Shown piece by piece: positions 53,704 through 63,463 of a stretch of DNA of 64,000 nt. This DNA comes from Zasmidium citrigriseum. Taxonomy: Eukaryota > Ascomycota > Dothideomycetes > Mycosphaerellales > Mycosphaerellaceae. The notes under the pieces are model-generated. The model made no database searches and was not told the DNA's origin. It worked only from the letters and a program-made list of their open reading frames with translations. How positions within the stretch are numbered: position 1 is the first letter of the stretch; each line of letters begins with the position of its first letter. The position numbers were made by a program, and so were the translations under genes. The stretch is taken from contig NHNW01000001.1 in NCBI GenBank assembly GCA_002786025.1, positions 992,001-1,056,000 of the forward strand. Reading direction: 5' to 3'.

Positions 53704-55623
53704 ATGGAGGGAGCCCAATGGGAGATCCTTTCCATCTTGCACATCCTCAACGACGATGGCCGCCGCTCAAGACTTCGCAAGTGGCAGGCAGCAGGCGTCT
53801 TCAACGTCAAGGGCTTCACCTTGTACAAGCAGCACCTCATTCCGACCATTATCGAGGAGCAGCGCTCCTTCGGTCCATCGGCAGTCTCAGTCCATTACGC
53901 GGAGATCAGAGCGGGCCTGCGCTGGTCTCTACTCAGTGATGAGCAGCAACAATACTGGCGTCGTTGCGAGGGCGCGCTTTTCGGTGGCAGCTTGTGGCCT
54001 CTGAAGGCGGAGACACTCAAGAACTTTTTGCAAGGCGCCTTCGATCTTGATGTGGAGGAGGATGAGCTGGAGGACTATGACGACGATGAATCGCTAGGTG
54101 ATGGCTATCGCAGCGAAGACGAGGAAGAGGCAAGACAGGAAGAGAAAGACGGTGCTCCTAGTGACGCTGCTGCTGAAGACTCGACCTCGCCGCCTACTTC
54201 ACCTATCGAGCCCTACGGAAAGAACATCTCTGACCACGGCACCGATCCCACTCCAGGGTGTTGGGGACCACCTCCAACACTTGAGAGCGAGCCATATTCA
54301 GTCAAAGACATCCCCAAGACTGATCTCCCAGACAAAGATCTGCCCGACCACGCCACCGATCCACCTCCGCAGTGTTCGAAGTCGGTGCCTCCACTCGAGA
54401 ACAGTGCTCCTTCAGCAGCTGACGTTGCCCGGTCCGTTGCAAGATTACGTCCAATGAAGCAAGGACCAAAGCGTTATGTTGGGCTTCAGGCGCTGAATGA
54501 GGCGATTTGCGAAACGGGGTTTACATTGTTCAGGCATCACGCCATTGCCTTTTGCTCGATCACTGTCACGAAGGCCGGCCAAAAGGAAGAGACCGCGTGC
54601 GAAGATTCGTGGGCCTCCATGCGTCCAGTGGACCAAAAGATGTGGCAAGACAACACTGTGGCTTTGAAGAATGGTCTCGTGAACGCAGGAAATGCTGAAG
54701 TCCTGAACCACTTCAATCATGAGGGACCATCCCGACGATCTCATCGATACCAATCACAGATCAACGACAGCATAGCTCTTCATCACCAGAGATGCACAGA
54801 TGCCAGGAAAACGCACAACAGCATGTTTCAGATCAAGCCGGAATTGACGACTATAGTAGACATCTTGTATGGAGGCGTTTCCTCTGCGGCAAGCGACGAC
54901 GCACTCCTTCGCAAGGTTCTTCTCTCGATTCAGCAGCGCTTGAAACATCGACCGGATTCCATTACCCGCGTCCGCTCGAAAGGAGCTCGAATCAATTACG
55001 ACCCATCGGCAACAGATGTAACGGCCATCCGGTCTCGCATTCACACCATTTGTCTTGCGAGTGGAAACGCAGCTGGCCTTTCCGCCGGCGAACGTCGATA
55101 TCAAAGGCAAAGTCGAGTTGAAGCTTTGCTCAAGCCGTTTGCCTACTTCAATAACTTCGCGGATCTTCCCAACGAAGTGGGTTACCGTAGCGAGTATGAC
55201 CGATACTACAACTACTGCCTTGGCTGGGGCCTCGCGACATTGAGAAAGCTGGGCCCTGTCAACCCAAACAAGAAACATCTTGTCGTCCGCAGTCTGATGG
55301 CAGAACTTCGAAGGCGTGTGTATGGAGATGTAAGTTGAAGGTACGACGTCAATTGGTATATCATGCTCACGCCATGCTAGGGATTTGAGCCAGTGAAGGC
55401 ACGAGCTGCACGTACTGATCCTTGGAGTATTCTCAACGACACCGACGGTTTCGCTGCGAGGCTTCTCGGTTGCTTTCATGTTGAGGGACACCGGGCCGCT
55501 GTCTACGAAGACCTGCTCGAGCAGCACATGTATCACTTGTTTTGCCAGAGACCGGACATAGCGACTGCCTGCGGTGTACCACCGCCGGAATCGCATGTAC
55601 GTCAGGGCTCTGTAAAAAGTTGA
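53704..55623 (+). CDS. Uncharacterised protein with two HMG-box-like blocks (paralogue B)
   Basis: Exons 53704-55329 and 55381-55623 give 622 aa. Block 1 (about 30-95) has the aromatic start GFTLYKQHLIP and then AGLRWSLLSDEQQQYWRRCEG with Trp74 and Trp85. Block 2 (about 262-325) starts ETGFTLFRHHAIAF and has the DSWASMRPVDQKMWQ segment with Trp303 and Trp314. Both keep the W-x10-W spacing seen twice in the protein at 50063-51124. Between them lies a very acidic region (115-150) and two copies of a DHxTDPxPxC unit (178-186 and 215-223). The C-terminal half (about 370-620) is helical and has no known domain. No signal peptide or membrane segment. It probably arose by duplication with paralogue A; a nuclear role is inferred only from the HMG resemblance. 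Confidence 0.75.
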
Positions 55624-56665
55624 TGGGCGCCTACGACAGGAAAGTGGCTACGATGCATGGCGAGGGACTTGATTTGTCGACGGCCACGAATCACGTGCTC
55701 GCTTACGGAAAGGGTTAGAAGCGTGCACGGACAATTGGCGGCTGAATGCAAACCCTTTGCTCTGACCTCCAGCCCCCAATATCCATCACCATCGTCAGCA
55801 TTGTCATCGTCGTCACACAGCTCAGGCGCTTAGTATACGTGTACAGGCATCCTCTGCGGCTTCCATTGTTTCACCAGGGCTGTATTGCAGCTACATCCTG
55901 ATTGGGTCTCTGCTCGAAGTCAAACCCCATCCTCGGGCGCCAGGAAAAGAGAATGATGAGCTGACGGCGTCAAATCGAATGGTTGGCGGCTTGTCTTGCT
56001 TGTTGCAGACTTGTTGAGTTCTGCTTATGGGAGCGAGCCAATCATCTATCGCTCATCGCAGGCGAATACACTGTACATCCTGGTAGGTAAGAGAGCTTTT
56101 TACTAACAAGCGAGGACGCAGGCTGCGTTTGCGTATACGCCATCGAACCAAGACATCTGGAAAAGAGCTACTGTACGACTCGATGACGGAATGAGCTTAT
56201 TGCTGAGGCTTATGGCGGATAGCCTTCAGCAGCGCCGATTCTACGATACTCGTGTACGACGTCGAGTCGTCGACCGAATTATCTCAGTCACATGAGAAAC
56301 GGCCTGCCAGACTTTGGCGAATGTTTTGTGCTCATACTCATCGTCTAGAGCTGTCGCCAGGCGTTCTTGTGGTCCAGACGGATGTTCCATCAATTGGACG
56401 CTACTCTTTCGAAGGCCACCTCAGCATCATGGCCTGGGATCTGTTCACAAAACCGTCTCACGTAAAGGACAAAGGATCGTCACGACGTTGCCTGCGTTCG
56501 CACATGGTCGGTCGGCAGGGCTCTATTGACTCGTGCTGAGTGTTCTCAGCTGGACGTCGGTCATTGGAGTCTCCTATAAACAGGCAGAGCGCCTTACGTC
56601 GGTAACTTTCCCTTTGTCAACAAACTCTTTCCTGTATTAGATCGTTCTTCTCTCTATCTATCATC
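55624..56665. other. Intergenic region upstream of the adenylation-domain gene
   Basis: About 1 kb with no supported gene. A CCAAT motif occurs near 56036 and a TATA box at 56575. It likely includes a long regulatory region for the metabolite-type gene that follows. Confidence 0.55.
56575..56580 (+). promoter_or_regulatory. TATA box of the adenylation-domain gene
   Basis: Exact tataaa, 91 nt before the start codon at 56666, in a well-spaced position for a strongly regulated fungal gene. Confidence 0.5.
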
Positions 56666-58426
56666 ATGGGTCTCCCAAGCCATACAGACCTATGCTCTGC
56701 ATGCAACCCCGATCCAGTCACGCCCGCTGCAAGAGGAAAGCGTACACCGATTGGAACACTGTACCGAAGAGCAGAGGTCGAGCCCAACAAGCTTTTTGGC
56801 TCCTTCCCATTGACCGACGACATCGAAGATGGCTTCAGGGACTTCACTTTTGCCGAATTGGCAAAAGCAATTGATGCTTGCGCATGGCATCTGAAAGAAG
56901 TCTTTGGAACTAGCGACAACTTTGAGGCAATACTGTACATGGGCGTGAACGACTTTCGATACACGATTCTCTTCTACGCGGCGATCAAATGCGGGTTTCA
57001 ATGTCTCTTCATTAACCCAAGATACCCTATCGAGGGCATCTTGGCTGTCGTCGAGAAGATGAAGTGCATGAAAGCATTCTATTCAGTGGAAGAGCTTTCT
57101 GTCATTCAGAACATACAGTCTCGACGCCCTGGATTCGAAGCAAGGGAGCTTGCTCCAACAGCTCACTGGCTCGACGCGAAGTCCATGCCGTTCCCGTTCT
57201 ACAAGACCTGGGAAGAAAGCAAATACGATCCAGTCCTCTCAGTGCACAGCTCTGGTACCACTGGTCTGCCCAAGCCGATCACCTTTAGCAACGGATTCTT
57301 CTCGACCTTTGACGTACCATGGCCGGTTCCGGAAGGCGAGACGACGCTGCATCCATTTGAGTCAGTCTTGGGCTGCCAGCTCGCCTTTTCGATATTTCCT
57401 CAACCCCATGCCGGTGGGGTGTTCATGAACAACGTGCGGCCCTGTTTTGGGACGGCGGCGAGTGTGATGTTGCCCGCCACCGCAGATTACACCAAAAGCG
57501 CTGCTTTGACTCTACAGATCCTGAAGCAGAAGCCTGTCGATACCATTAGTAAGTCTACGATATCGAGCGCTTTCCCTGATGAGGAAGTGATTGCTGATCT
57601 TGTATATCCCCCATTAGGTGCGACGCCACTACTCCTTGAGACCCTCTGTAAGCTGCCGGGTGGTATCGAAGCGATGCGTAAGCTTCGATCTGTAATGTAC
57701 GCTGGTGGACCTTTGCGGCAAGAGGTTGCTGAGAAGATCGCGACGAACGGGATCACGACCATCAATACATTCGGTGCAACTGAGGTGGGTATTGTGCCAG
57801 GGCTTGAGCTCAAAGATGTCGAAGATTCTGAGTACTTCCACTTCAATCCCTACTACAAGGCTGTCTTCGAACCGCAGCATGACGAAGCCGGCTCATCGGA
57901 ACTTGTCATTCGGAAAGGAGAGGGTCAGGAAGAGGAAGAGTTACACAGGAAGCGAGGTATTTACTGGTCATATCTGGTTGATGAGCACCGAACCAAAGAC
58001 CTCTTCGTTCCGCATCCCACGAAATCTGGTATGTGGAAGTACTATGGGCGGAAGGACGATATTCTTGTTCTCGCATCCGCCGGAAAGATCAATCCAATCC
58101 CGGTTGAAGACATCATTTGTGGCCATCCAGGCGTGTCAGGCGCCCTGGTGACTGGCGAGCACAGATTCCCACCATGCATACTGGTCGAACCTGTAGACAA
58201 GATCATGGATCACAGACAGTTCCTTCAAGAAATCTGGCCGCAGATCGAGAAGGCAAATGCAAAGCTGAGGAAAGAGATGCGGGTCCCGAAAGAGATGGTG
58301 GCTATACTGGAAGAGAACGGTCTGGTGAGGGGCATCAAGGGCCAAGTGGTGCGAAAGATGAATGTGAAGAAACATGCGGATGTCATTGACAGGCTGTACA
58401 ATGAGTCTGTCAATGTGAAGAGCTGA
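56666..58426 (+). CDS. Stand-alone adenylate-forming enzyme (NRPS-like A domain)
   Basis: The open frame gives 586 aa. An in-frame 69-nt intron (57549-57617) is likely, and its removal gives 563 aa with a smoother KPVDTISATPLLLE segment. Core motifs of the ANL superfamily are present: LFINPRYPIEG (A2 region), SVHSSGTTGLPKP (A3, 193-204), TFGATEVG (A5) and YGRKDDILVLASAGKINP (A7/A8). The LFINPRYP, SSGTTGLPKPI and YYGRKDDILV forms are those of fungal NRPS-like adenylate reductases. No phosphopantetheine (LGGDSL/GxDSL) site or reductase domain follows; the frame stops soon after the A domain. It should activate an aromatic or other carboxylic acid with ATP; what accepts the adenylate is unknown. 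Possibly a truncated descendant of a larger enzyme. Confidence 0.85.
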   Translation: MGLPSHTDLCSACNPDPVTPAARGKRTPIGTLYRRAEVEPNKLFGSFPLTDDIEDGFRDFTFAELAKAIDACAWHLKEVFGTSDNFEAILYMGVNDFRYTILFYAAIKCGFQCLFINPRYPIEGILAVVEKMKCMKAFYSVEELSVIQNIQSRRPGFEARELAPTAHWLDAKSMPFPFYKTWEESKYDPVLSVHSSGTTGLPKPITFSNGFFSTFDVPWPVPEGETTLHPFESVLGCQLAFSIFPQPHAGGVFMNNVRPCFGTAASVMLPATADYTKSAALTLQILKQKPVDTISKSTISSAFPDEEVIADLVYPPLGATPLLLETLCKLPGGIEAMRKLRSVMYAGGPLRQEVAEKIATNGITTINTFGATEVGIVPGLELKDVEDSEYFHFNPYYKAVFEPQHDEAGSSELVIRKGEGQEEEELHRKRGIYWSYLVDEHRTKDLFVPHPTKSGMWKYYGRKDDILVLASAGKINPIPVEDIICGHPGVSGALVTGEHRFPPCILVEPVDKIMDHRQFLQEIWPQIEKANAKLRKEMRVPKEMVAILEENGLVRGIKGQVVRKMNVKKHADVIDRLYNESVNVKS

Positions 58427-59120
58427 GAGTATACTCCGCTGATCGCTGAACGGTGCTGACGTTGGGTAGAGTTTGGGTCGATAAAATATAGAATTATGCC
58501 TACTCTTCACCGTTGGCCGGGTGGTCATCCTTGACGCTTGTCCTGAGTTCGATGACTCTGAGGACGCAAACCTGACTGGCAAGTCTCACCCACCCACTAT
58601 TGTTCATCGCTTACGAGTCAGGAAGAGCCCCGTGATCCGGGGCTTCCATGGGGCTGAAATCACCATACGAGCGTGAGATGGAACATTTGCTCAAGTCTGC
58701 ACCATCGAAGGAATCCTGCAACACTCAAACGTCCCACATGCAGGGTCTTCTCGCCCAGCTTTGCCTGCTTCCCGCCATCAATCTTACCGCGAGAACTTAC
58801 CGGAAAATGCAATTTGTGGAGATGGAATCTTTTTGTCATACCGTCATCTCCTCGTCGGATCGTCTTTCTGCGGCTACACGGCATTTGCGTAGCTCTATAC
58901 GGCTATTGCTGACAGCAGGACGGTAGTATGCGCAACGCTACCCTATCACTCATCATCGGACCCATTAGGGCTGAAAGTGGCATTTTCATTGTTCAGCTTC
59001 ATTTAGCTGATCAGAGGGTCTGCGGCATCGGCTCTTGGTGAGATCTGGGCCGAATCATGTCATTCCTTCCTCCACCTGCATTGATCCTGCATTTCTGTCT
59101 CTCGACTCTCAACAGAAAGA
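58427..59120. other. Intergenic region
   Basis: Separates two same-strand genes of the presumed metabolite locus. No carrier or reductase domain is encoded here in any frame, so the adenylation gene is not simply frameshifted. Confidence 0.6.
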
Positions 59121-60773
59121 ATGAACGACACTGTCGATGAACAGACGAAATCTGGGCACGAATCTATACGCGACACAAAGGCAGTGGACCATGGACATGG
59201 AAATGACCTCGAGGGAGCGGACGAGAAGAACAGCGTACCGGACGATACAGAAGATGCAGCCGTCCAACAAGGGCCCCAAAATAAGGCGCCAACGTCAGAC
59301 GCAAACGAGGAGACATTCATCAACCACCTTGCTCAAAATGACACACCTTATTCGATTTTCACGACCTCGCAGAAGCGTTGGATCGTGTTCACTGCAGCAC
59401 TGGCCAGTTTCTTTTCGCCACTGGCAAGCTCGATCTACTTCCCTTCAATCACGACAATAGCCGACGATCTAGGAGTTGGCACATCAGAGATCAACTTGAC
59501 AGTCACGCTGTATTTGGTCATGCAAGGCGTTTCGTCACTGTTGATCGCCGCCTTCTCAGACAATCTGGGACGTCGACCAGCGTATCTCATCTCCTTTGCC
59601 ATTTTCATGGCTGCAAATCTCGGACTGGGATTGCAAAACAGCTTCGTGGCCTTGCTACTACTGCGGATGCTCCAAAGCTTGGGAGCCTCAGGAACGATAT
59701 CACTTGCACAAGGTGTCACTGGGGATGTCATAACCTCTGCGGAGAGGGGATCATACATCGCCATCGTATCAATACCGCAGGTCTTTGCCCCGACCATTTC
59801 TCCGATCCTTGGTGGACTTTTGAGTCAGTATCTAGGTTGGCACTCTGTCTTCTGGTTTCTTCTCATCGCATCTGGAGTCCTGACCCTCGGTATTGGGTTG
59901 TTCTTGCCTGAGACCTGCAGAAAGATTGTGGGAGACGGGTCGCTCCGAAAGCCCATAATCAACATGAATGCCTGGGACCTTATCAAGAAACGAGAAATTC
60001 GAGACGACGGATCTCGCATGCCTCTTCATGGACCATATACTCTCAAAGACATCAATCCACTGGCACCCCTGAAGGCGTTGACGGACATCGAGACCGTTCT
60101 TGTGCTTCTCGCAAGCGCTCTAGTCATTTCATGCGTCTATGCCATGAGCACCGTCTTCTCAGACGTCTTTGGTCGACTGTATGGCTTCAACACGCTCGAG
60201 ATCTCGCTCATGTTCATTCCTATGGGAGCTGGAGCTATCGTGTCTGCGTATTCCACGGGCAAACTGATCGACTGGAATTACCGTCGCCATGCCCGCAAGA
60301 GCAACCTACCCCTGACTCGGAATCGTCAATACGACCTCACTCATTTCAACATCGAACGAGCCCGCCTGGAGATTGCCTTTCCTCTGATGGTTCTCACGAT
60401 CATTAGTGTCATAGGATTTGGGTGGTTGACAAACCAGAAAGTTAGCCTTGCAGGACCGATCATCATCACATTGATCGCAGGCTACGGATTCACGGCAGCG
60501 TTCCAGACCTTGAACGTGCTGATGATTGACGTCTATCCGTCCAAGCCGGCTACGATCACAGCAGCTGGCAATCTGATCAGAGCAGAACTGGGAGCTGCGG
60601 CTACTGCAGCAATTGCTCCTATGGTCGATGCGATGGGGCAGGGGTGGGCTTTCACCTTGCTTGCATGCATATGTCTTGCATACACTCCTCTTCTGCTTCT
60701 TGTGATGGTACGGGGTATGAAGTGGCGGCAGGCCAAGAAGGCAAAGAAAGAGGAAAGGAAGAGAAAGAGTTGA
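59121..60773 (+). CDS. MFS drug:H+ antiporter-1 type exporter (DHA1)
   Basis: Single exon, 550 aa. After an acidic ~85-residue N-terminus, TM1 begins at KRWIVFTAALASFFSPLASS, continuing with IYFPSITTIADDLG, the hallmark start of fungal DHA1 transporters (Qdr/Aqr/Flr group). Motif A is present as SDNLGRRPAYL, and motif C-like residues occur in QVFAPTISPILGGLLSQYLG. Fourteen or fewer hydrophobic segments are visible; 12 is the family norm. A long central cytosolic loop separates the two halves. The substrate is likely a small toxic or secreted organic compound. Location next to the adenylation enzyme suggests export or self-protection for the locus product (inference). Confidence 0.93.
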   Translation: MNDTVDEQTKSGHESIRDTKAVDHGHGNDLEGADEKNSVPDDTEDAAVQQGPQNKAPTSDANEETFINHLAQNDTPYSIFTTSQKRWIVFTAALASFFSPLASSIYFPSITTIADDLGVGTSEINLTVTLYLVMQGVSSLLIAAFSDNLGRRPAYLISFAIFMAANLGLGLQNSFVALLLLRMLQSLGASGTISLAQGVTGDVITSAERGSYIAIVSIPQVFAPTISPILGGLLSQYLGWHSVFWFLLIASGVLTLGIGLFLPETCRKIVGDGSLRKPIINMNAWDLIKKREIRDDGSRMPLHGPYTLKDINPLAPLKALTDIETVLVLLASALVISCVYAMSTVFSDVFGRLYGFNTLEISLMFIPMGAGAIVSAYSTGKLIDWNYRRHARKSNLPLTRNRQYDLTHFNIERARLEIAFPLMVLTIISVIGFGWLTNQKVSLAGPIIITLIAGYGFTAAFQTLNVLMIDVYPSKPATITAAGNLIRAELGAAATAAIAPMVDAMGQGWAFTLLACICLAYTPLLLLVMVRGMKWRQAKKAKKEERKRKS

Positions 60774-61114
60774 GACAAGCTCACCCTCCATCAGTGTCGA
60801 TACTGCAACCGAACAAAGGCCATCAAAGGACATATTATCTTCACACATGTTATTCATCATCGTTACATTAAGTTCCGAGGATGGTTGCCTGCGTGCATGC
60901 TGGACCACCTGCAAAATTCGGCATAGAGCTGCAAGTGGGCAGCTAGTGAATCCTATTATTACTAATTTCACCACCATTGCCTGCATCGAGGTATCTTTCC
61001 GGTACACGAGAAGGCATCTTCACTCGTGTGGTATAAAGATCAACGCGGATTGACTCCTGGTTGCAAAATCACAGACCTGTCATCACAGCTCGAACGGTCA
61101 AAATATCACCACCA
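60774..61114. other. Intergenic region with TATA-like element
   Basis: 341 nt; contains gtataaag at 61031-61038, about 80 nt before the SnoaL-like start codon. No gene is seen. Confidence 0.6.
61031..61038 (+). promoter_or_regulatory. TATA box of the SnoaL-like gene
   Basis: The octamer gtataaag lies 77-84 nt upstream of the ATG at 61115. Its spacing resembles the TATA element of the adenylation gene, hinting at similar control. Confidence 0.5.
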
Positions 61115-61549
61115 ATGCCACCCACCAATCTCGGAAAGCCGTCATGGACCTTGGAGTACGTCCAAGAGGCCTGGGAGGACATCATGATTGGCGAAGCAAA
61201 TGAGGAAGCCATGAAGAAGACCTTCTCCAAATACGCCGCGCCATCTGTACAATGGCGAATCGAAGGCAACTATATGGGCTTCGATCAGATCGTCAAAATG
61301 TGCGTGGAGCTCCGAACCCGAATGCAGTCCGCCAAAGTGAAAGTCCACGACCTGGTCATCGAAAAGAATGGCGATTACTTGCAACATGCCAATCGACATG
61401 TCACATACTTCCTTCGAAACGATGGGAGCACGGTCAGCAACGAATGCTTCCAGATCATGACCATTGACGACGACGGATTGATCATCAACGTCGTGGAAAC
61501 CGCAAAGAACTTTGATGATAGCAGGGATGCTGGAGGAAAGAAGGACTGA
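61115..61549 (+). CDS. SnoaL-like (NTF2-fold) protein
   Basis: Single exon, 144 aa from the first true ATG; the longer frame starts with TTG. Length, one helix-rich N-terminal half and the strands (VQWRIEGNYMGFDQIVKMCV, VKVHDLVIEKNGDYLQHANR, ECFQIMTIDDDGLIINVVET) fit the SnoaL-like polyketide cyclase/isomerase fold. The pattern of a short helix pair (YVQEAWEDIMIGEANEEAMK) followed by a YAAPSVQW strand is typical. In metabolite loci such proteins act as cyclases, isomerases or hydrolases. Active-site residues cannot be assigned with confidence; the candidate acids are in the IDDDG and GFD turns. It sits between the MFS exporter and the amidase, whose stop codon is only 36 nt away on the other strand. 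Confidence 0.8.
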   Translation: MPPTNLGKPSWTLEYVQEAWEDIMIGEANEEAMKKTFSKYAAPSVQWRIEGNYMGFDQIVKMCVELRTRMQSAKVKVHDLVIEKNGDYLQHANRHVTYFLRNDGSTVSNECFQIMTIDDDGLIINVVETAKNFDDSRDAGGKKD

Positions 61550-61584
61550 GTGTTGTCTGTCTGTGGCTATGGCGCTGTCGTGGT

Positions 61585-63463
61585 TTATTTCTGGGATCGG
61601 GTGCTTTCTGCGATCTTGAGGGCTTGATCGATGACACGAGCTGCTGAGATGAGTTCTTCGTCCTGGAAACTTCTGGTGACGAGCTGGATGGATAAGGGGG
61701 CGCCGTGGACTTCTTCGCTGTTGTCTGCTAAGTGTCAGCATAGGGAAGCTATACCGAGAACATTTCTTCCACTCACACTTCCTCTTCCAATCGCTGCTCG
61801 CTAAGGAGTCCTGATCTATAGCTTTATCGGCTTTGCCAATTGGGATGATAATACCGGGATACTGCCTACAGTCAGCAATGTCTCTCGAGAAGCAGTCGTG
61901 GTACATACTTGTAGCAAATTCCAAACCATGGTGTAGGGAGGCACGCCGAAAGTATCATGTGGCACTGCGGTCGTCTCCGCCCCGGGACAGAGGATCACAT
62001 CTAGCTTATTCTGCGTCCAGAGTGTGTTCCACTCGGCTTTGTAGACTCCAGTTGCAACATTCACGTCAAAGACGTCGTCCATGCTGTAGCCTTCCTCTCT
62101 CTTGGCCATGGTGCCCCAAGTCTTGGCCAGAGACGGGATGACGGGCTCGCCACCTGCCTTGATGTGTCGATAGAAGGTCTGAGAGTTGTCGAGAGACCTA
62201 TATCAGGATGTCAGAACGATCACATACTTTCAATCTTTGGGCTCCGTTGACGGTCATATATAAAGCTTCGGTTGAGACTTACCAGTAATCGGTGCAGAGG
62301 TTGCTGGCCGTCGTCATCGAAGGGATTTGCTGGAAGGGAATGACCTCGTGCCCAGCGGCTGCGAGTACTTTAGCAGCAGACTCAAGAGCGCGACGAACTG
62401 GTGGGTGAGTTGGAAATTCAGGGTCATCCAGGAAGTAGCCAACGCGAAGTTTGAGTGGCTTTGCATTCGCAACATCGGATCGCCAGGGGAAGGCGATGGC
62501 AGTGGAGTCTCGGTCCCATGGCTTGGCTTCGATTACTGAGCGAGTGAAAAGCTCCATGTCTTCGAAAGAGTTGGTCAATGGTCCAGCACAGGCCGGAAAG
62601 CCTGGCGATCCACGTCGGGAAACGAATGCTTGTCCACCGTAGGGAATTCTGTTCGGTGTGGGCTTGAAGCCATAGGTTCCATTGCAGAGTGCCGGAATAC
62701 GAACGCTTCCTGGCATTTCTCGTCAGCGTGCACAAGACCGGCAGTGGAGTTATGACGACTTGCCTCCAATGTCTGTTCCAACTCCTATGACAGACCCACG
62801 CATGGCTACTAAGGCACCCTCACCGCCACTACTCCCACCAGCCCCTAAAGAAAGCCTATGAGGATTGAGCGTTCGTCCAAATGTGTTGTTGTCAGAGTCT
62901 GCAGTCATCATCGTTTGAGGGATGTTTGTCTTGCAGTACAGGATGGCTCCGAGATCCAAGAGCATGTCTACCAGTGGAGAATTCTCTTTCGCGGGAGGAT
63001 TCTCTAAGTAAGAGATCATGCCCAAAGTCGCTTGAACGCCGATGTAGTTGAACGGGTCTTTGATGCTGATTGGCAGACCGTGAAGTGGCCCAATAGGCCG
63101 ACCATGCTTGGCCAGATACTCGTCCAGCCACTTGCCTCGTTTAATCGCATCGTCAAAGAAAGTCTCTGTGAGACAGTTCGTGAGTTGCTGTGCGATAGCA
63201 GCTCGCTTGCAGAATGCTACTGCCACATCTTCTGCCCGAAGAGATCCAACCTGGACGATCTTCGCCAAAGACACAGCATCGAAATTCTGTGTTACAACGA
63301 CCTCCTCCGGGGTGAGAATGCCACATTTGGCCGGGATGTCGAGGACGCTTCCATGAGACGTGTGGTCGCCCTTGAGAAACTCTGCCGGAAGTCGCCATTC
63401 TTTTGGTATTTTTGCGAGATTCTCTTCACGCTTGGCTGCTGCCTTCTTCTCCCACTCTGCCAT
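61585..63463 (-). CDS. Amidase-signature enzyme (acetamidase-like)
   Basis: Exons 62764-63463, 62283-62709, 61909-62197, 61777-61861 and 61585-61727 give 547 aa, typical for fungal acetamidases. The Ser-cisSer-Lys triad is visible: Lys135 in LPISIKDPFNY, cis-Ser 211/212 in GAGGSSGGEGALVA, and nucleophile Ser235 in GVGTDIGGSVRIPA. The last motif is split by intron 1, which has a GC donor (GCAAGT). Further blocks are YGFKPTPNRIPYGG, TNSFEDMELF and the C-terminal VHGAPLSIQLVTRSFQDEEL. The ATG at 63463 was chosen because the longer frame begins with GTG. It hydrolyses an amide to acid and ammonia; the substrate is unknown. It is convergent with the SnoaL-like gene and may tailor the same product or serve nitrogen scavenging. 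Confidence 0.92.

Noticed and set aside
54754..55596. 280-codon minus frame
   Set aside because: Antisense shadow of the second HMG-like gene.
58427..59120. Search for a missing carrier or reductase part of the adenylation enzyme
   Set aside because: No frame in this gap shows a phosphopantetheine site or a Rossmann motif, so there is no evidence for a simple frameshift.
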